Part shown: piece by piece, positions 52,401-60,076 of the stretch
How the letters are laid out: every line of letters begins with the position of its first letter
Numbering within the stretch: the stretch's first letter is position 1
Assembly: GCA_044239865.1 (NCBI GenBank)
Contig: JBIIAO010000003.1
Location: forward strand, 62,001 to 126,000
DNA: 64,000 nucleotides
Origin: CAIZGX01 sp044239865
GTDB lineage: Bacteria; Bacteroidota; Bacteroidia; Flavobacteriales_D; Sanyastnellaceae
Direction of reading: 5' to 3'
Made by a program: the position numbers and the translations under genes
Notes under the pieces: generated by a model
Told to the model about the DNA's origin: nothing
The model's database searches: none
What the model saw: only the letters and a program-made list of their open reading frames with translations

Positions 52401-53393
52401 CCAACAACTTTGGGAGCTTCAGGCGCATCTGCGTATTCATGGTCGCCGGCAACGGGATTGACAGGTGCGAATACAGCCACTCCGGCTGCAAATCCTGCTT
52501 CAACGCAAACTTATACTGTAACAGGAACAGATGCGAACGGATGTCAGAATACAGACCAAGTTTCGGTGACTGTATTTCCTCAGCCTGTCGTTTCGGCAAG
52601 TTCCACTTCACCTATTATCGAATGTCAAACCGCGCAATTAACTGCAACGGGATTGGTATCATACACCTGGGTGAACACAGCAGGGACAGATGCTTCTATT
52701 TCAACTCCGAATTCCTCAACAACAGATGTGGGGCCTTTATCGAACGCTAATTATTCAGTAGCCGGAATAGATGCAAACGGATGCGCAGGCGGCGCAACAG
52801 TTTCCGTAGTGGTGAATCCGATTACGATTTCAATCGTGAACGCAACAACTATTAACCCTTCAACCTTTGCTTTCGATATAACTTCTAACGCAACGAATTT
52901 CGACTGGGATTTCTATACAGACGGAATTACTGACGCTTCAACTACGAATACTTCCATTCAGAACACATACACAACTTCACCAACTCCTCCGCTAGATTAT
53001 ATTGTTACAACAGTAACGGCGAGTATTGGCAATTGTGAAGCTCAAGATACCATTCATGTGTTCATCGATAACACGCTTTTGGACTGGCCGAACATTGTAA
53101 TTGCCGATGGCGATGGAAGAAACGATGTGTTGAGTTTTTTGTCTCAAGATCCAACGTTGCAACCGAATTGGCAGTCGATTATAGCGGTTCCAACAATCAC
53201 CAATTTCAAGGTGGAAATATTTAATCGTTGGGGAAAGAAAGTCGGAGAGGTGAACGATCCAACCGGTTCTTGGGATCCAAAGGAATTTGGCGCTGGGGTG
53301 TATTTCTACGTCGTGAACTATACCAAACGTTCAACAGGAATGAGCGCTGAAGAAATTCAGGTAGAGCAGGCTGTTCAAGTTTTTGTGAAGTAA
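49497..53393 (+). CDS. Large T9SS type B (gliding-motility C-terminal domain) adhesin-like protein
   Basis: 1298 aa. Signal peptide (SICVNAQ). A proprotein-convertase P-like domain lies at about 165-310 (NSDLTFTLVGP, GPWTLRVQDC). Six repeats with the core GGTWSGTGV/GGSWSGPGV, each followed by SP-S-AG, fill about 455-860. PKD-like modules carrying ASTYQWS, ASAYSWSPATG and three DANGC motifs follow at about 875-1120. The last 80 residues are the type B T9SS signal (VEIFNRWGKKVGEV, GAGVYFYVV). It is predicted to be surface-exposed and adhesive. Confidence 0.93.
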   Translation: MRTLYLLLIFSCLSICVNAQIFSCSTCAGSSPTSYTNGQPNDSIFFVCAGSTAELVATGPPSSAGLYNYTWQFFNPFTNTWDFFFTSSIVFSPQSLPGVGPGGYRVVITDALSGVFLGSDVAWVSQVDAPTSVDVAPIPPGCGGSLSLTGLVSLGSATPYYNAPVDLSSPVIVGPSTSFSMCISGTHTFNSDLTFTLVGPASCGSPTAVLSPYSSSMGQAINCNGLDNFSNLCFSNQSTTSFNICGAGGNMTGNYGAYGLGAGTPINWSVFNGCDATQGPWTLRVQDCYTTDTGTILPATTLSITGANGLGVPTTINFSPNVAAPITDGACAQTFGFNPACCTTTNVSLNLPVSSLTPLPMNVNYTWTAVPAGPVITVASGVVPASGIISATVPAPTQDTQFTLTLSGMQANANCGGNSSDTELYDNQSSTPVTIPNPGALCATASAVTLVPSIIGGTFSGTGVNAAGVFSPTAAGVGSWTVNYSTGGACPNTGSVTIQVTAAQASVITAPTTICTGANAVTLTANNAGGTWSGTGVNASGVFTPSAVGTQTITYTPAAGQCYSAGTANIQVIQTPTVSVTDVGPVCLTSPPISLACSTGNAVWSGPGVSPSGVFDPGIAGPGVVSITCTAAGQCPASDNTAISVVAPVTPFITAPALSCVSSSPEILTADLVGGSWSGPGVSPSGSFNPSVAGVGGPYTITYTLNDICLSEATAAIAVIAQPVVTITDLPAPLCSNGSSVNLSASLPGGSWTGIGVNTVTGVFSPSSAVNGPNTIIYSIGGICPATDNTLINVVAAPSVSITPSTPFCLNSLNTTLTASPIGGTWSGTGILDPATGSFSPSTAGVGPTSITYTYASAPCTVTATSSVIVNPLPIVFAGNDAIICSGASTVLQATGASTYQWSVNGGAAVGLNNQNISNPSASPTTTTVYSVLGIDANGCTGVDQIQVSVNPLPTVNAGSNVSICPGIPTTLGASGASAYSWSPATGLTGANTATPAANPASTQTYTVTGTDANGCQNTDQVSVTVFPQPVVSASSTSPIIECQTAQLTATGLVSYTWVNTAGTDASISTPNSSTTDVGPLSNANYSVAGIDANGCAGGATVSVVVNPITISIVNATTINPSTFAFDITSNATNFDWDFYTDGITDASTTNTSIQNTYTTSPTPPLDYIVTTVTASIGNCEAQDTIHVFIDNTLLDWPNIVIADGDGRNDVLSFLSQDPTLQPNWQSIIAVPTITNFKVEIFNRWGKKVGEVNDPTGSWDPKEFGAGVYFYVVNYTKRSTGMSAEEIQVEQAVQVFVK

Positions 53394-53403
53394 TTCGAAA
53401 GAG

Positions 53404-54345
53404 TTATTTCGCAGAAGCGCGTTTCAATTTGTCGTTAATGGCGCGTCCTAGATTTTCATTTGGAAGAAATTCTGCAAGAATAACATCTATATTCATTTGA
53501 TCGAGTTCCCGCATGTAGGAGAATAAGTTGGAAGCAGCTTCTGTGAAACTTCCTTTTTTACTGAGAATGCGTTGTGATTCAATCTGAAAATCTTCCTTGA
53601 AACTGAGAACGCCAATTCGCTGCGAAGAAAATGAGAGTAGGAGCTCGCGAATGTTTCCAACGAAGACTGGTTTTCGCGGAGAGTAATGGCTTGTAAGCAT
53701 TCCAGGCGCTGCGGGTGAACTGGAAGAATGTTGTTGAATGCGAATATTTGAAGTGAAAGGTTGAAGGTCTTCCACGGAAATTCCACCCAAACGAAGGATT
53801 TCTATTTCGTTGTCTTGAACACGCAAGACAGTGGATTCAATTCCCACAGAACAGTTTCCGCCGTTGAGTATGTATGGAATTTTATTTCCGAGTTGCTGAC
53901 TCACATGCTCTGCACTTGTGGGGCTTATGTATCCGAAAGGATTGGCACTGGGCGCTGCAAGCGGAAAGGGTAAGCTTTTTAAAAGTTCTAAAGTTGTGAC
54001 GTGATTCGGAATTCGAATTCCAACTTCATTTAATCCCGATGTTGTTAAATCTGGAATGCATTTTTTTTTCGGAAGCAAGACCGTTAAGGGGCCAGGCCAA
54101 AAATGTTCCGTCAGGTTGAAAGCCAATTCAGGAATTTCTTCCACATATTTTGAAACTTCTGAAATCGAAGAAACGTGAACAATAAGCGGGTCGAAATGCG
54201 GGCGATTCTTCGCTTCGAAAATCTTGGAAACCGCTATCTCACTGAGGGCGTTGCCTGCTAAACCATAAACGGTTTCAGTAGGAATAGCAACCACTTCGTT
54301 TTGAAGAAGAAGTTGTCTCGCTTTTTCTATTTCCGTTCCAATCAT
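53404..54345 (-). CDS. L-threonylcarbamoyladenylate synthase (Sua5/YrdC/TsaC type)
   Basis: 313 aa from the ATG at 54345; an in-frame start at 54441 would overlap the divergent pyrR gene and lies upstream of the TACTTTTG promoter element. The YrdC domain has VVAIPTETVYGLAGNAL, EAKNRPHFDPLIVHV, WPGPLTVLL, GIRIPNH and PLAAPSANPFGYISPTSAEHV. The C-terminal Sua5 extension contains the APGMLTSHYSPRKPV linker. It makes the threonylcarbamoyl-AMP used for the t6A modification at position 37 of ANN-decoding tRNAs. Confidence 0.95.
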   Translation of the reverse strand: MIGTEIEKARQLLLQNEVVAIPTETVYGLAGNALSEIAVSKIFEAKNRPHFDPLIVHVSSISEVSKYVEEIPELAFNLTEHFWPGPLTVLLPKKKCIPDLTTSGLNEVGIRIPNHVTTLELLKSLPFPLAAPSANPFGYISPTSAEHVSQQLGNKIPYILNGGNCSVGIESTVLRVQDNEIEILRLGGISVEDLQPFTSNIRIQQHSSSSPAAPGMLTSHYSPRKPVFVGNIRELLLSFSSQRIGVLSFKEDFQIESQRILSKKGSFTEAASNLFSYMRELDQMNIDVILAEFLPNENLGRAINDKLKRASAK

Positions 54346-54351
54346 GCTTTG

Positions 54352-54359
54352 CAAAAGTA
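54352..54359 (-). promoter_or_regulatory. -7 promoter element for the Sua5-type gene
   Basis: The minus strand reads TACTTTTG, an exact TAnnTTTG match, 6 nt before the ATG at 54345. Confidence 0.55.
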
Positions 54360-54377
54360 GGTAATTCAATTTTCTAC

Positions 54378-54385
54378 TATATTTG
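54378..54385 (+). promoter_or_regulatory. -7 promoter element for pyrR-pyrB
   Basis: TATATTTG, an exact match, 6 nt before the ATG at 54392. With the opposed element at 54352-54359, both promoters lie in a 46-bp gap. No attenuator leader can fit. Confidence 0.55.
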
Positions 54386-54391
54386 CACTCG

Positions 54392-54931
54392 ATGGCAAAG
54401 AAAATAACCTTGATCAATGGCGGACTGCTGAATATGATCATTCAAAGGTTGTGTCGTCAATTAATCGAAAATCACAAAGACTTCTCTTCAACCATTCTCA
54501 TCGGATTGCAGCCGCGAGGCGTGTTTTTCATGGAGCGCATTGTGGAAGAATTTGCTAAATCGGGGCATGTTGTCAAGTGGGGAATTGTTGATCCAACGTT
54601 TTATCGTGACGATTTTAGAATTCACGACAAACCTCTTCTGGCGAAGTCTACAGACATGAAGCACAGTGTGGAAGGAATGAACGTGGTTTTAATAGACGAT
54701 GTCTTGTATACAGGAAGAACCATTCGCGCAGGCATGGAAGGTCTCATGGAATACGGAAGACCGAAGTCGGTTGAACTACTCGTTTTAATTGACAGAAAAA
54801 AAGGAAGAGAGGTTCCTATTGAAGCCACTTATATTGGGAAAGAAGTAGAGAGTTTCGATAATCAGCGTGTAAGAGTGATGTGGAAGAGTGAGGGGGAAAA
54901 GGAGGATCATGTAATTTTTTTGAACGACTAA
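54392..54931 (+). CDS. pyrR: PyrR-like phosphoribosyltransferase (pyr regulator / uracil phosphoribosyltransferase)
   Basis: 179 aa from the ATG at 54392; the TTG at 54383 overlaps the promoter. The PRTase fold is clear: IGLQPRGVFFMERI, PTFYRDDFR (family signature), and the PRPP loop VVLIDDVLYTGRTIRAG. PyrR in Firmicutes binds pyr leader RNA and also has weak UPRTase activity. Here there is no leader, so the regulatory role is doubtful or different. pyrB follows after 1 bp. Confidence 0.93.
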   Translation: MAKKITLINGGLLNMIIQRLCRQLIENHKDFSSTILIGLQPRGVFFMERIVEEFAKSGHVVKWGIVDPTFYRDDFRIHDKPLLAKSTDMKHSVEGMNVVLIDDVLYTGRTIRAGMEGLMEYGRPKSVELLVLIDRKKGREVPIEATYIGKEVESFDNQRVRVMWKSEGEKEDHVIFLND

Positions 54932-54932
54932 C

Positions 54933-55871
54933 ATGAAGCTAAGCACCAAACACCTCATTGCCATTGAGCCGTTAACCAAGACGGACATTGACTTGATTTT
55001 TTCGCAAGCGGACGGGTTCAAAGAAGTTTTAAATAGACCCATTAAGAAAGTTCCTTCATTAAGAGATATTACAGTTGCGAATTTGTTTTTCGAAAATTCA
55101 ACACGAACACGGTTGAGTTTTGAATTGGCTGAAAAAAGATTAGGGGCAGATGTTGTGAATTTTTCAGCATCGACTTCATCTGTTAAAAAAGGAGAAACGC
55201 TAATCGATACAGTGAACAACATCTTGGCTATGAAAGTAGACATGGTGGTTATGCGTCATGCTTCGCCAGGTGCTTGTCAGTTTTTATCTGAGCGCACCAA
55301 TTCAGTTGTTGTAAACGCTGGAGACGGCACACATGAGCATCCAACTCAGGGCTTACTCGATGCCTTTTCAATCAGAGAAAAATTAGGAGAAGTCAAAGGA
55401 AAAAAAGTGGTTATTGTTGGAGACATAACGCACAGCCGAGTTGCATTGAGCAATATTTATTGCTTACAGAAATTAGGTGCTGAAGTCATGGTTTGTGGTC
55501 CAACCACATTAATCCCGAAACACATCGAATCCCTTGGGGTGAAGGTGGAACACAACCTTCAGCGTGCGCTGGAATGGTGCGATGTAGCGAATATGCTGCG
55601 CATTCAATTGGAAAGACAAGACGCTGGAATCCCTTATTTTCCGAGTCTTCGCGAATACACGGAGTTGTTCGGACTTACGCAAGATCGCTTGAACTCCCTC
55701 GGAAAGGAAATCGTAATTATGCACCCAGGCCCTATAAATCGGGGTGTTGAGATATCGAGCGAAGTCGCAGATGGCAACAACAGCATAATTCTTAATCAGG
55801 TTGAAAATGGCGTGGCCATAAGAATGGCTTCTATCTTTCTTCTTGCTCAAGGGATTAAAAGAGTAAGTTAA
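54933..55871 (+). CDS. pyrB: Aspartate carbamoyltransferase catalytic subunit
   Basis: 312 aa. Carbamoyl-phosphate motif FFENSTRTRLSFE, MRHASPGACQFL, DGTHEHPTQGLLDAFSI, GDITHSRVALSN and MHPGPINRGVEI are all present. It catalyses the first committed step of pyrimidine synthesis. It is translationally close to pyrR (1 bp). No pyrI regulatory subunit is adjacent, as expected for this group. Confidence 0.97.
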   Translation: MKLSTKHLIAIEPLTKTDIDLIFSQADGFKEVLNRPIKKVPSLRDITVANLFFENSTRTRLSFELAEKRLGADVVNFSASTSSVKKGETLIDTVNNILAMKVDMVVMRHASPGACQFLSERTNSVVVNAGDGTHEHPTQGLLDAFSIREKLGEVKGKKVVIVGDITHSRVALSNIYCLQKLGAEVMVCGPTTLIPKHIESLGVKVEHNLQRALEWCDVANMLRIQLERQDAGIPYFPSLREYTELFGLTQDRLNSLGKEIVIMHPGPINRGVEISSEVADGNNSIILNQVENGVAIRMASIFLLAQGIKRVS

Positions 55872-55888
55872 TTCTTCAAAGTCTTTTT

Positions 55889-55920
55889 TTGTTTTTCTTT
55901 CTAGAAATTAACTAAATTTG
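55889..55920 (+). promoter_or_regulatory. Promoter of the STAS gene
   Basis: TTG at 55889-55891, a 21-nt spacer and TAAATTTG at 55913-55920. The element ends 5 nt before the ATG at 55926. Confidence 0.55.
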
Positions 55921-55925
55921 GCAAA

Positions 55926-56297
55926 ATGCATTTTATGAATTTTGTTTCAGGTCAAAAAGAAAAGTTAGTTTTTATTACTTCGAACGTTGAGAAGCTCGAT
56001 GCCATTTATGCTCCAGAGCTTAAATCGGAATTGGTTCTTCAAAACAGAAGCACGCAACGCAACATTATTGTTGACTTGTCGGCTACGAAGTACATTGACT
56101 CTTCTGGATTGTCTGCATTGCTTGTAGGACAGCGTTTGTGTCGCGACGCGAATGGTACATTCGTAGTTTGTGGCTTACAAGAAACAGTAAAAAAATTAAT
56201 TTCCATATCTCAATTGGACTCAGTATTTAAAATTACTCCCACCTTAAACGAGGCCATTGATTTGGTTTATATGGAAGAACTTGAACGTGAAATCTAA
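55926..56297 (+). CDS. STAS-domain protein (anti-sigma-factor-antagonist-like)
   Basis: 123 aa. The STAS fold is visible with the phospho-acceptor-type loop YIDSSGLSALLVG (about residue 58), preceded by NIIVDLSAT and followed by the terminal helix. The alternative ATG at 55935 would also fit. Such proteins are switched by serine kinases; the SiaB-like kinase at 7.8 kb is one formal candidate, but there is no direct link in the sequence. Confidence 0.88.
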   Translation: MHFMNFVSGQKEKLVFITSNVEKLDAIYAPELKSELVLQNRSTQRNIIVDLSATKYIDSSGLSALLVGQRLCRDANGTFVVCGLQETVKKLISISQLDSVFKITPTLNEAIDLVYMEELEREI

Positions 56298-56307
56298 ACC
56301 CTTAATT

Positions 56308-57108
56308 ATGAATAAACAACTACTTTCTATTTTAGCTTTTCTAGCACTTTCGTTATCTGCTGCAGCTCAATGTAATTCTACCGATTACGATTGGGCAGGA
56401 CAAACTTTTGGCGTTAGTCCGAATCCAGTAATAGGTGAAAACTTTGCACCAGGTCTTCAAGGTGTTCCATACAGCGATGTGCTTTATGTAAGAACTCCGA
56501 CCACTGCTGCAGATATTGATCCAACTTACCCGGCATTTATCTCCATTAACTCGATTCACTTAGATGCTGTTTTTTATGGAATTGTTTCTGCTGTTGACAC
56601 CACTTGGGCTGATCTTTCAGGACTTGGTCTTTCAATTGCATGTAACAACAACGGCGAAAATCCAGACCCTTGCATGTTCGGTGCTGGTGCTGGTTACTGC
56701 GGAGATATCGCAGGTACTCCAAACCAAACGGGTGTTTTCCCTGTGAAGATTGCAGTTACTGCGAACTTGCTTCTTTTGGGCGATGTTCCTTACGAGTTTA
56801 CTGGTTTTACCCTTGACTTTTCTGGAAACAGTGTAAGTGAAGGTGTTACTTTCAGTGATGTTGTGAAGGTTTCTCCAAACCCAGCAAACGAGTTCACATT
56901 GGTAACTTTCCCAATGGGTTCTAACGAGCAAGCAGAAGTTTCTGTTTACAACACCATGGGTCAATTGGTTTTCTCTGAGAAAACAATGACAACTCCAGGT
57001 GCTAACACATATCGCTTGAACACTTCGAACCTTCCAGTAGGAAACTACGTGGCGCGTTTGGTTTCAGGAAAGAATGTTGCAGAGAAGTTGATTCAAGTTC
57101 AACACTAA
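56308..57108 (+). CDS. T9SS type A sorting-domain protein
   Basis: 266 aa from the ATG at 56308; the upstream start at 56257 overlaps the STAS gene. Signal peptide (LSAAAQ). The N-terminal 180 residues are beta-rich with Cys at Gly-rich turns (CMFGAGAGYCGDIAG). The C-terminal 75 residues carry the type A signal (VKVSPNPANEFTLVTF, LPVGNYVARLV, KLIQVQH). It is expected to be secreted. Function unknown. It is followed by a strong terminator. Confidence 0.87.
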   Translation: MNKQLLSILAFLALSLSAAAQCNSTDYDWAGQTFGVSPNPVIGENFAPGLQGVPYSDVLYVRTPTTAADIDPTYPAFISINSIHLDAVFYGIVSAVDTTWADLSGLGLSIACNNNGENPDPCMFGAGAGYCGDIAGTPNQTGVFPVKIAVTANLLLLGDVPYEFTGFTLDFSGNSVSEGVTFSDVVKVSPNPANEFTLVTFPMGSNEQAEVSVYNTMGQLVFSEKTMTTPGANTYRLNTSNLPVGNYVARLVSGKNVAEKLIQVQH

Positions 57109-57129
57109 TAGACATTATTCACGACCTTT

Positions 57130-57168
57130 GAAACCGTCTCGTCTTACGCGAGACGGTTTTCTTTTTTT
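57130..57168 (+). terminator. Intrinsic terminator between the T9SS gene and rnz
   Basis: AAACCGTCTCG, loop TCTTACG, CGAGACGGTTT, then TTTTCTTTTTTT. The 11-bp stem is perfect and the T-run runs straight into the ATG of the RNase Z gene, so rnz must be expressed by readthrough or from a promoter within or overlapping the hairpin. Confidence 0.93.
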
Positions 57169-58077
57169 ATGCAGTTTCAATTAACCATACTCGGATGTGG
57201 CGCAGCAACGCCAACCTCGCGACACAAGCCTACGTCGCAGGTTGTGAATGTGCACGACAAATATTTCCTCATTGATTGTGGCGAAGGAACGCAAATGCAA
57301 TTGCGGAAGTACAAGGTGAAGATGCAACGGATTCAAGCCATTTTCATTTCACACTTGCATGGAGATCATTTTTTCGGGCTCATAGGATTATTGAGTACAT
57401 ATAATTTATTGGGAAGGAAAACGCCTTTAACCATTTACGGTCCTCCGGGATTGGAAGAAGTGATTCGACTTCAGTTTAAAGTTTCAGAATCGTATTTCGA
57501 TTATGAATTGAACTTTGTGGAAACACAAGACAAAGAAAAGCAACTCATTTTTGAAGACGATACCTTGATTGTTTATTCATTTCCCTTGAAGCACCGCGTG
57601 CCTTGCACAGGTTTTGTATTTGAGGAAAAAGAACGGAAGTTGAACATTGAGAAATGGGCCATCATTGAATTCAAACTTCAGCCTTCCGAAATTTTATTAT
57701 TGAAGAAGGGAATAGATGTTGAACGAGAACACGAAGTAATTCCATTTGGAAAGGTAACGAGCCCTTCGGTACCCATTCGCAGATATGCCTATTGTTCAGA
57801 CACCGCATACGACGAAAGAATTGTTCCGCATATTTTGAATTCAGATTTGGTTTATCATGAAACCACATTCCTAGCAGAAGATACAGAACGCGCCAAAAAG
57901 ACGTTTCATTCTACTACCATTCAAGCGGCAACAATAGCTAAAATGGCAGGCGCGAAGAAATTGGTTGTTGGACATTACAGCAGTCGATACAGCGATGATG
58001 AGCTTTTTAAAACAGAGGCCATGACTGTATTTTCGAATACAGAAATTGCCAACGAGGGGGTTATTTTCGATCTTTAA
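57169..58077 (+). CDS. rnz: Ribonuclease Z
   Basis: 302 aa. Metallo-beta-lactamase fold with GCGAATPT, DCGEGTQMQLRK, the metal motif SHLHGDHFFG, the KHRVPCTGF exosite segment, YCSDTAYDE, HETTF and GHYSSRY. It removes 3' trailers from tRNA precursors. It starts directly after a terminator T-run. Confidence 0.96.
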   Translation: MQFQLTILGCGAATPTSRHKPTSQVVNVHDKYFLIDCGEGTQMQLRKYKVKMQRIQAIFISHLHGDHFFGLIGLLSTYNLLGRKTPLTIYGPPGLEEVIRLQFKVSESYFDYELNFVETQDKEKQLIFEDDTLIVYSFPLKHRVPCTGFVFEEKERKLNIEKWAIIEFKLQPSEILLLKKGIDVEREHEVIPFGKVTSPSVPIRRYAYCSDTAYDERIVPHILNSDLVYHETTFLAEDTERAKKTFHSTTIQAATIAKMAGAKKLVVGHYSSRYSDDELFKTEAMTVFSNTEIANEGVIFDL

Positions 58078-58129
58078 AAATCTTTTCTGCGAGTGAGTGT
58101 ATTTGGTACACTTTCTATATCTTGCAGGT

Positions 58130-59461
58130 ATGAATAAGCAACGATTAAGTTTTTGGCAAATCTGGAACATGAGTTTCGGCTTCATGGGAATTCAATTCGG
58201 TTGGGCGCTGCAGATGGCCAACATGAGTTCTATCTATGAATTCTTAGGAGCTAAATCTGGTGAGATTCCCTTGCTTTGGTTAGCAGCGCCGTTGACAGGA
58301 TTCATTGTTCAGCCAATTATAGGTTACTTAAGTGACCGCACTTGGCATCCGACATTCGGAAGAAGAAGGCCTTACTTCATGATTGGGGCAATTCTCAGTT
58401 CTATTGCCTTGGTGTTAATGCCGAATTGCAGTGAGTTGTGGATGGCTGCGGGTTTGCTATGGATTCTAGATTCGTCGATAAATATTTCAATGGAACCCTT
58501 TCGAGCTTTTGTTGCGGATAATTTGCCGGAAGAACAGCGCACATTTGGGTTTAGCATGCAATCTCTTTTTATTGGATTGGGATCTGTTATAGCGAGTGCT
58601 TTGCCATGGATTTTCACCAATTGGGTGGGAATGAAAGATGAAGTTGGTCACGTGGGAATTCCATCGAATGTCAAATGGAGTTTTTACATCGGCGCAGCGG
58701 CATTTTTTCTTTTTGTTCTTTATACCGTAATCACGTCAAAAGAATATCCACCTGCAGAGAAGAAGGACGAGAATCCAATTGAAAAAAAGAAGGGTGGCGT
58801 ATTGCATGGCTTGAATGAGATATTCGATGCCATTTTGAACATGCCAAAGCGTATGAAACAATTGGCTTTGGTGCAATTTCTAACATGGCCAGGTTTGTTC
58901 TTAATGTGGTTTTATTATACACCTGCTGTTGGCGTAGATATTTTCGGAGGGAGCGCCGATAGCGCGGATCCCGCTATCAAGGAATTGTACAAGCAGGGGA
59001 CGGAGTTGGCAGGATTGACCTATTCATTTCAAAATTTAATTACGTTTTCATTTGCAATGCTTCTTCCTTTGTTGGTGAAACCGTTCGGACAAAAAATCAC
59101 CCATCAATTGTGTCTAAGCATTGGTGGTATTGGACTTATTGCGCTCTCGTTTATTCACGGTGCAGAGAATCAAATTTATTTGTTTGCTGTAATGGGTGCC
59201 GTTGGTATTGCTTGGGCGAGCATTCTTTCAATGCCTTATGCAATGCTCGCGGATTGCTTGCCAGCTGATAAAATTGGAGTATACATGGGCATATTTAATT
59301 TCTTCATTGTTCTTCCAGAGATTATTGCAGCTCTGTCTTTTGGATGGATAATGGATACATTCCTGGACAACAATCGGATTATAGCTGTTTCAATAGGTGG
59401 ATGCCTTTTGATTTTGGCAGGAATATTAACGATGCGTATTAGCGAGACCAAGATGTCTTAG
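58130..59461 (+). CDS. MFS transporter, SLC45/GPH-like sugar porter
   Basis: 443 aa from the ATG at 58130; the start at 58097 adds polar residues. Twelve transmembrane segments are visible, with the motif GYLSDRTWHPTFGRRRPYF between TM2 and TM3 that marks sucrose/maltose-type SLC45 porters. A charged central loop (EKKDENPIEKKK) separates the halves. It probably imports an oligosaccharide with protons. No sugar hydrolase is adjacent. Confidence 0.87.
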   Translation: MNKQRLSFWQIWNMSFGFMGIQFGWALQMANMSSIYEFLGAKSGEIPLLWLAAPLTGFIVQPIIGYLSDRTWHPTFGRRRPYFMIGAILSSIALVLMPNCSELWMAAGLLWILDSSINISMEPFRAFVADNLPEEQRTFGFSMQSLFIGLGSVIASALPWIFTNWVGMKDEVGHVGIPSNVKWSFYIGAAAFFLFVLYTVITSKEYPPAEKKDENPIEKKKGGVLHGLNEIFDAILNMPKRMKQLALVQFLTWPGLFLMWFYYTPAVGVDIFGGSADSADPAIKELYKQGTELAGLTYSFQNLITFSFAMLLPLLVKPFGQKITHQLCLSIGGIGLIALSFIHGAENQIYLFAVMGAVGIAWASILSMPYAMLADCLPADKIGVYMGIFNFFIVLPEIIAALSFGWIMDTFLDNNRIIAVSIGGCLLILAGILTMRISETKMS

Positions 59462-59464
59462 AAC

Positions 59465-59472
59465 TATCTTTG
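59465..59472 (+). promoter_or_regulatory. -7 promoter element for ribA
   Basis: TATCTTTG is an exact TAnnTTTG match, 21 nt before the GTG start at 59494. Confidence 0.5.
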
Positions 59473-59493
59473 AATTTCTAATTCGAAACGATA

Positions 59494-60066
59494 GTGGAGC
59501 TTGTATCAACTTTTCTTCCAACCCAATATGGCGACTTTGAAATAAAGGCGTTCGATAGTGGCAATGCCGAACTTCCGAACTTGGCTTTAATTCATCCTGG
59601 GTGCAATTTATCTGAACCGGTCGTGGTTCGTATTCATTCGGAATGCATGACAGGTGATGTTTTTGGTTCGCGGAAATGCGATTGTGGTGATCAACTGCAT
59701 GAAGCCCTTAAACAATGCGGAGAGGAAAAAGGTGTGCTTATCTATTTGCGTCAAGAAGGAAGAGGAATTGGATTGATTAATAAATTGAAGGCCTATCAAC
59801 TTCAAGATAAGGGCATGGACACTATTGAAGCGAATAATGCGTTAGGCTTCGAGGCAGATCTTAGAACCTTTGACCAAGCGGTAGAAATACTTTTGGAATT
59901 GGGAGTTCAACGCGTGAAACTTTTAACGAATAATCCACTGAAGATTGAAGCTCTAGAGGGAATTGGTTTTGTGAGTGTTGAACGCATGCCTTTGCATGGA
60001 ACTGAATTCGATTCAAATAGAAATTACTTGAATACGAAGAGAGAGAAAATGGGTCATCAACTTTAA
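59494..60066 (+). CDS. ribA: GTP cyclohydrolase II
   Basis: 190 aa from a GTG start (59494), chosen because the TPWGDF-like PTQYGDFEI segment then falls near residue 10 as in homologues. The zinc motif C-x10-C-x-C is visible (SECMTGDVFGSRKCDC), plus LRQEGRGIGLINK and LLTNNPLKIEAL. It is the monofunctional RibA of riboflavin synthesis. It is followed after 10 bp by an OmpA-family gene of unrelated function. Confidence 0.95.
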   Translation: MELVSTFLPTQYGDFEIKAFDSGNAELPNLALIHPGCNLSEPVVVRIHSECMTGDVFGSRKCDCGDQLHEALKQCGEEKGVLIYLRQEGRGIGLINKLKAYQLQDKGMDTIEANNALGFEADLRTFDQAVEILLELGVQRVKLLTNNPLKIEALEGIGFVSVERMPLHGTEFDSNRNYLNTKREKMGHQL

Positions 60067-60076
60067 AATTTTCCGC

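Noticed and set aside
51971..52750. 259-codon frame rich in Ser, Arg and Cys
   Set aside because: It is an out-of-frame shadow of the repeated region of the large T9SS type B gene.
54383..54391. TTG start for pyrR
   Set aside because: It falls inside the TATATTTG promoter element; the ATG at 54392 fits homologue length better.
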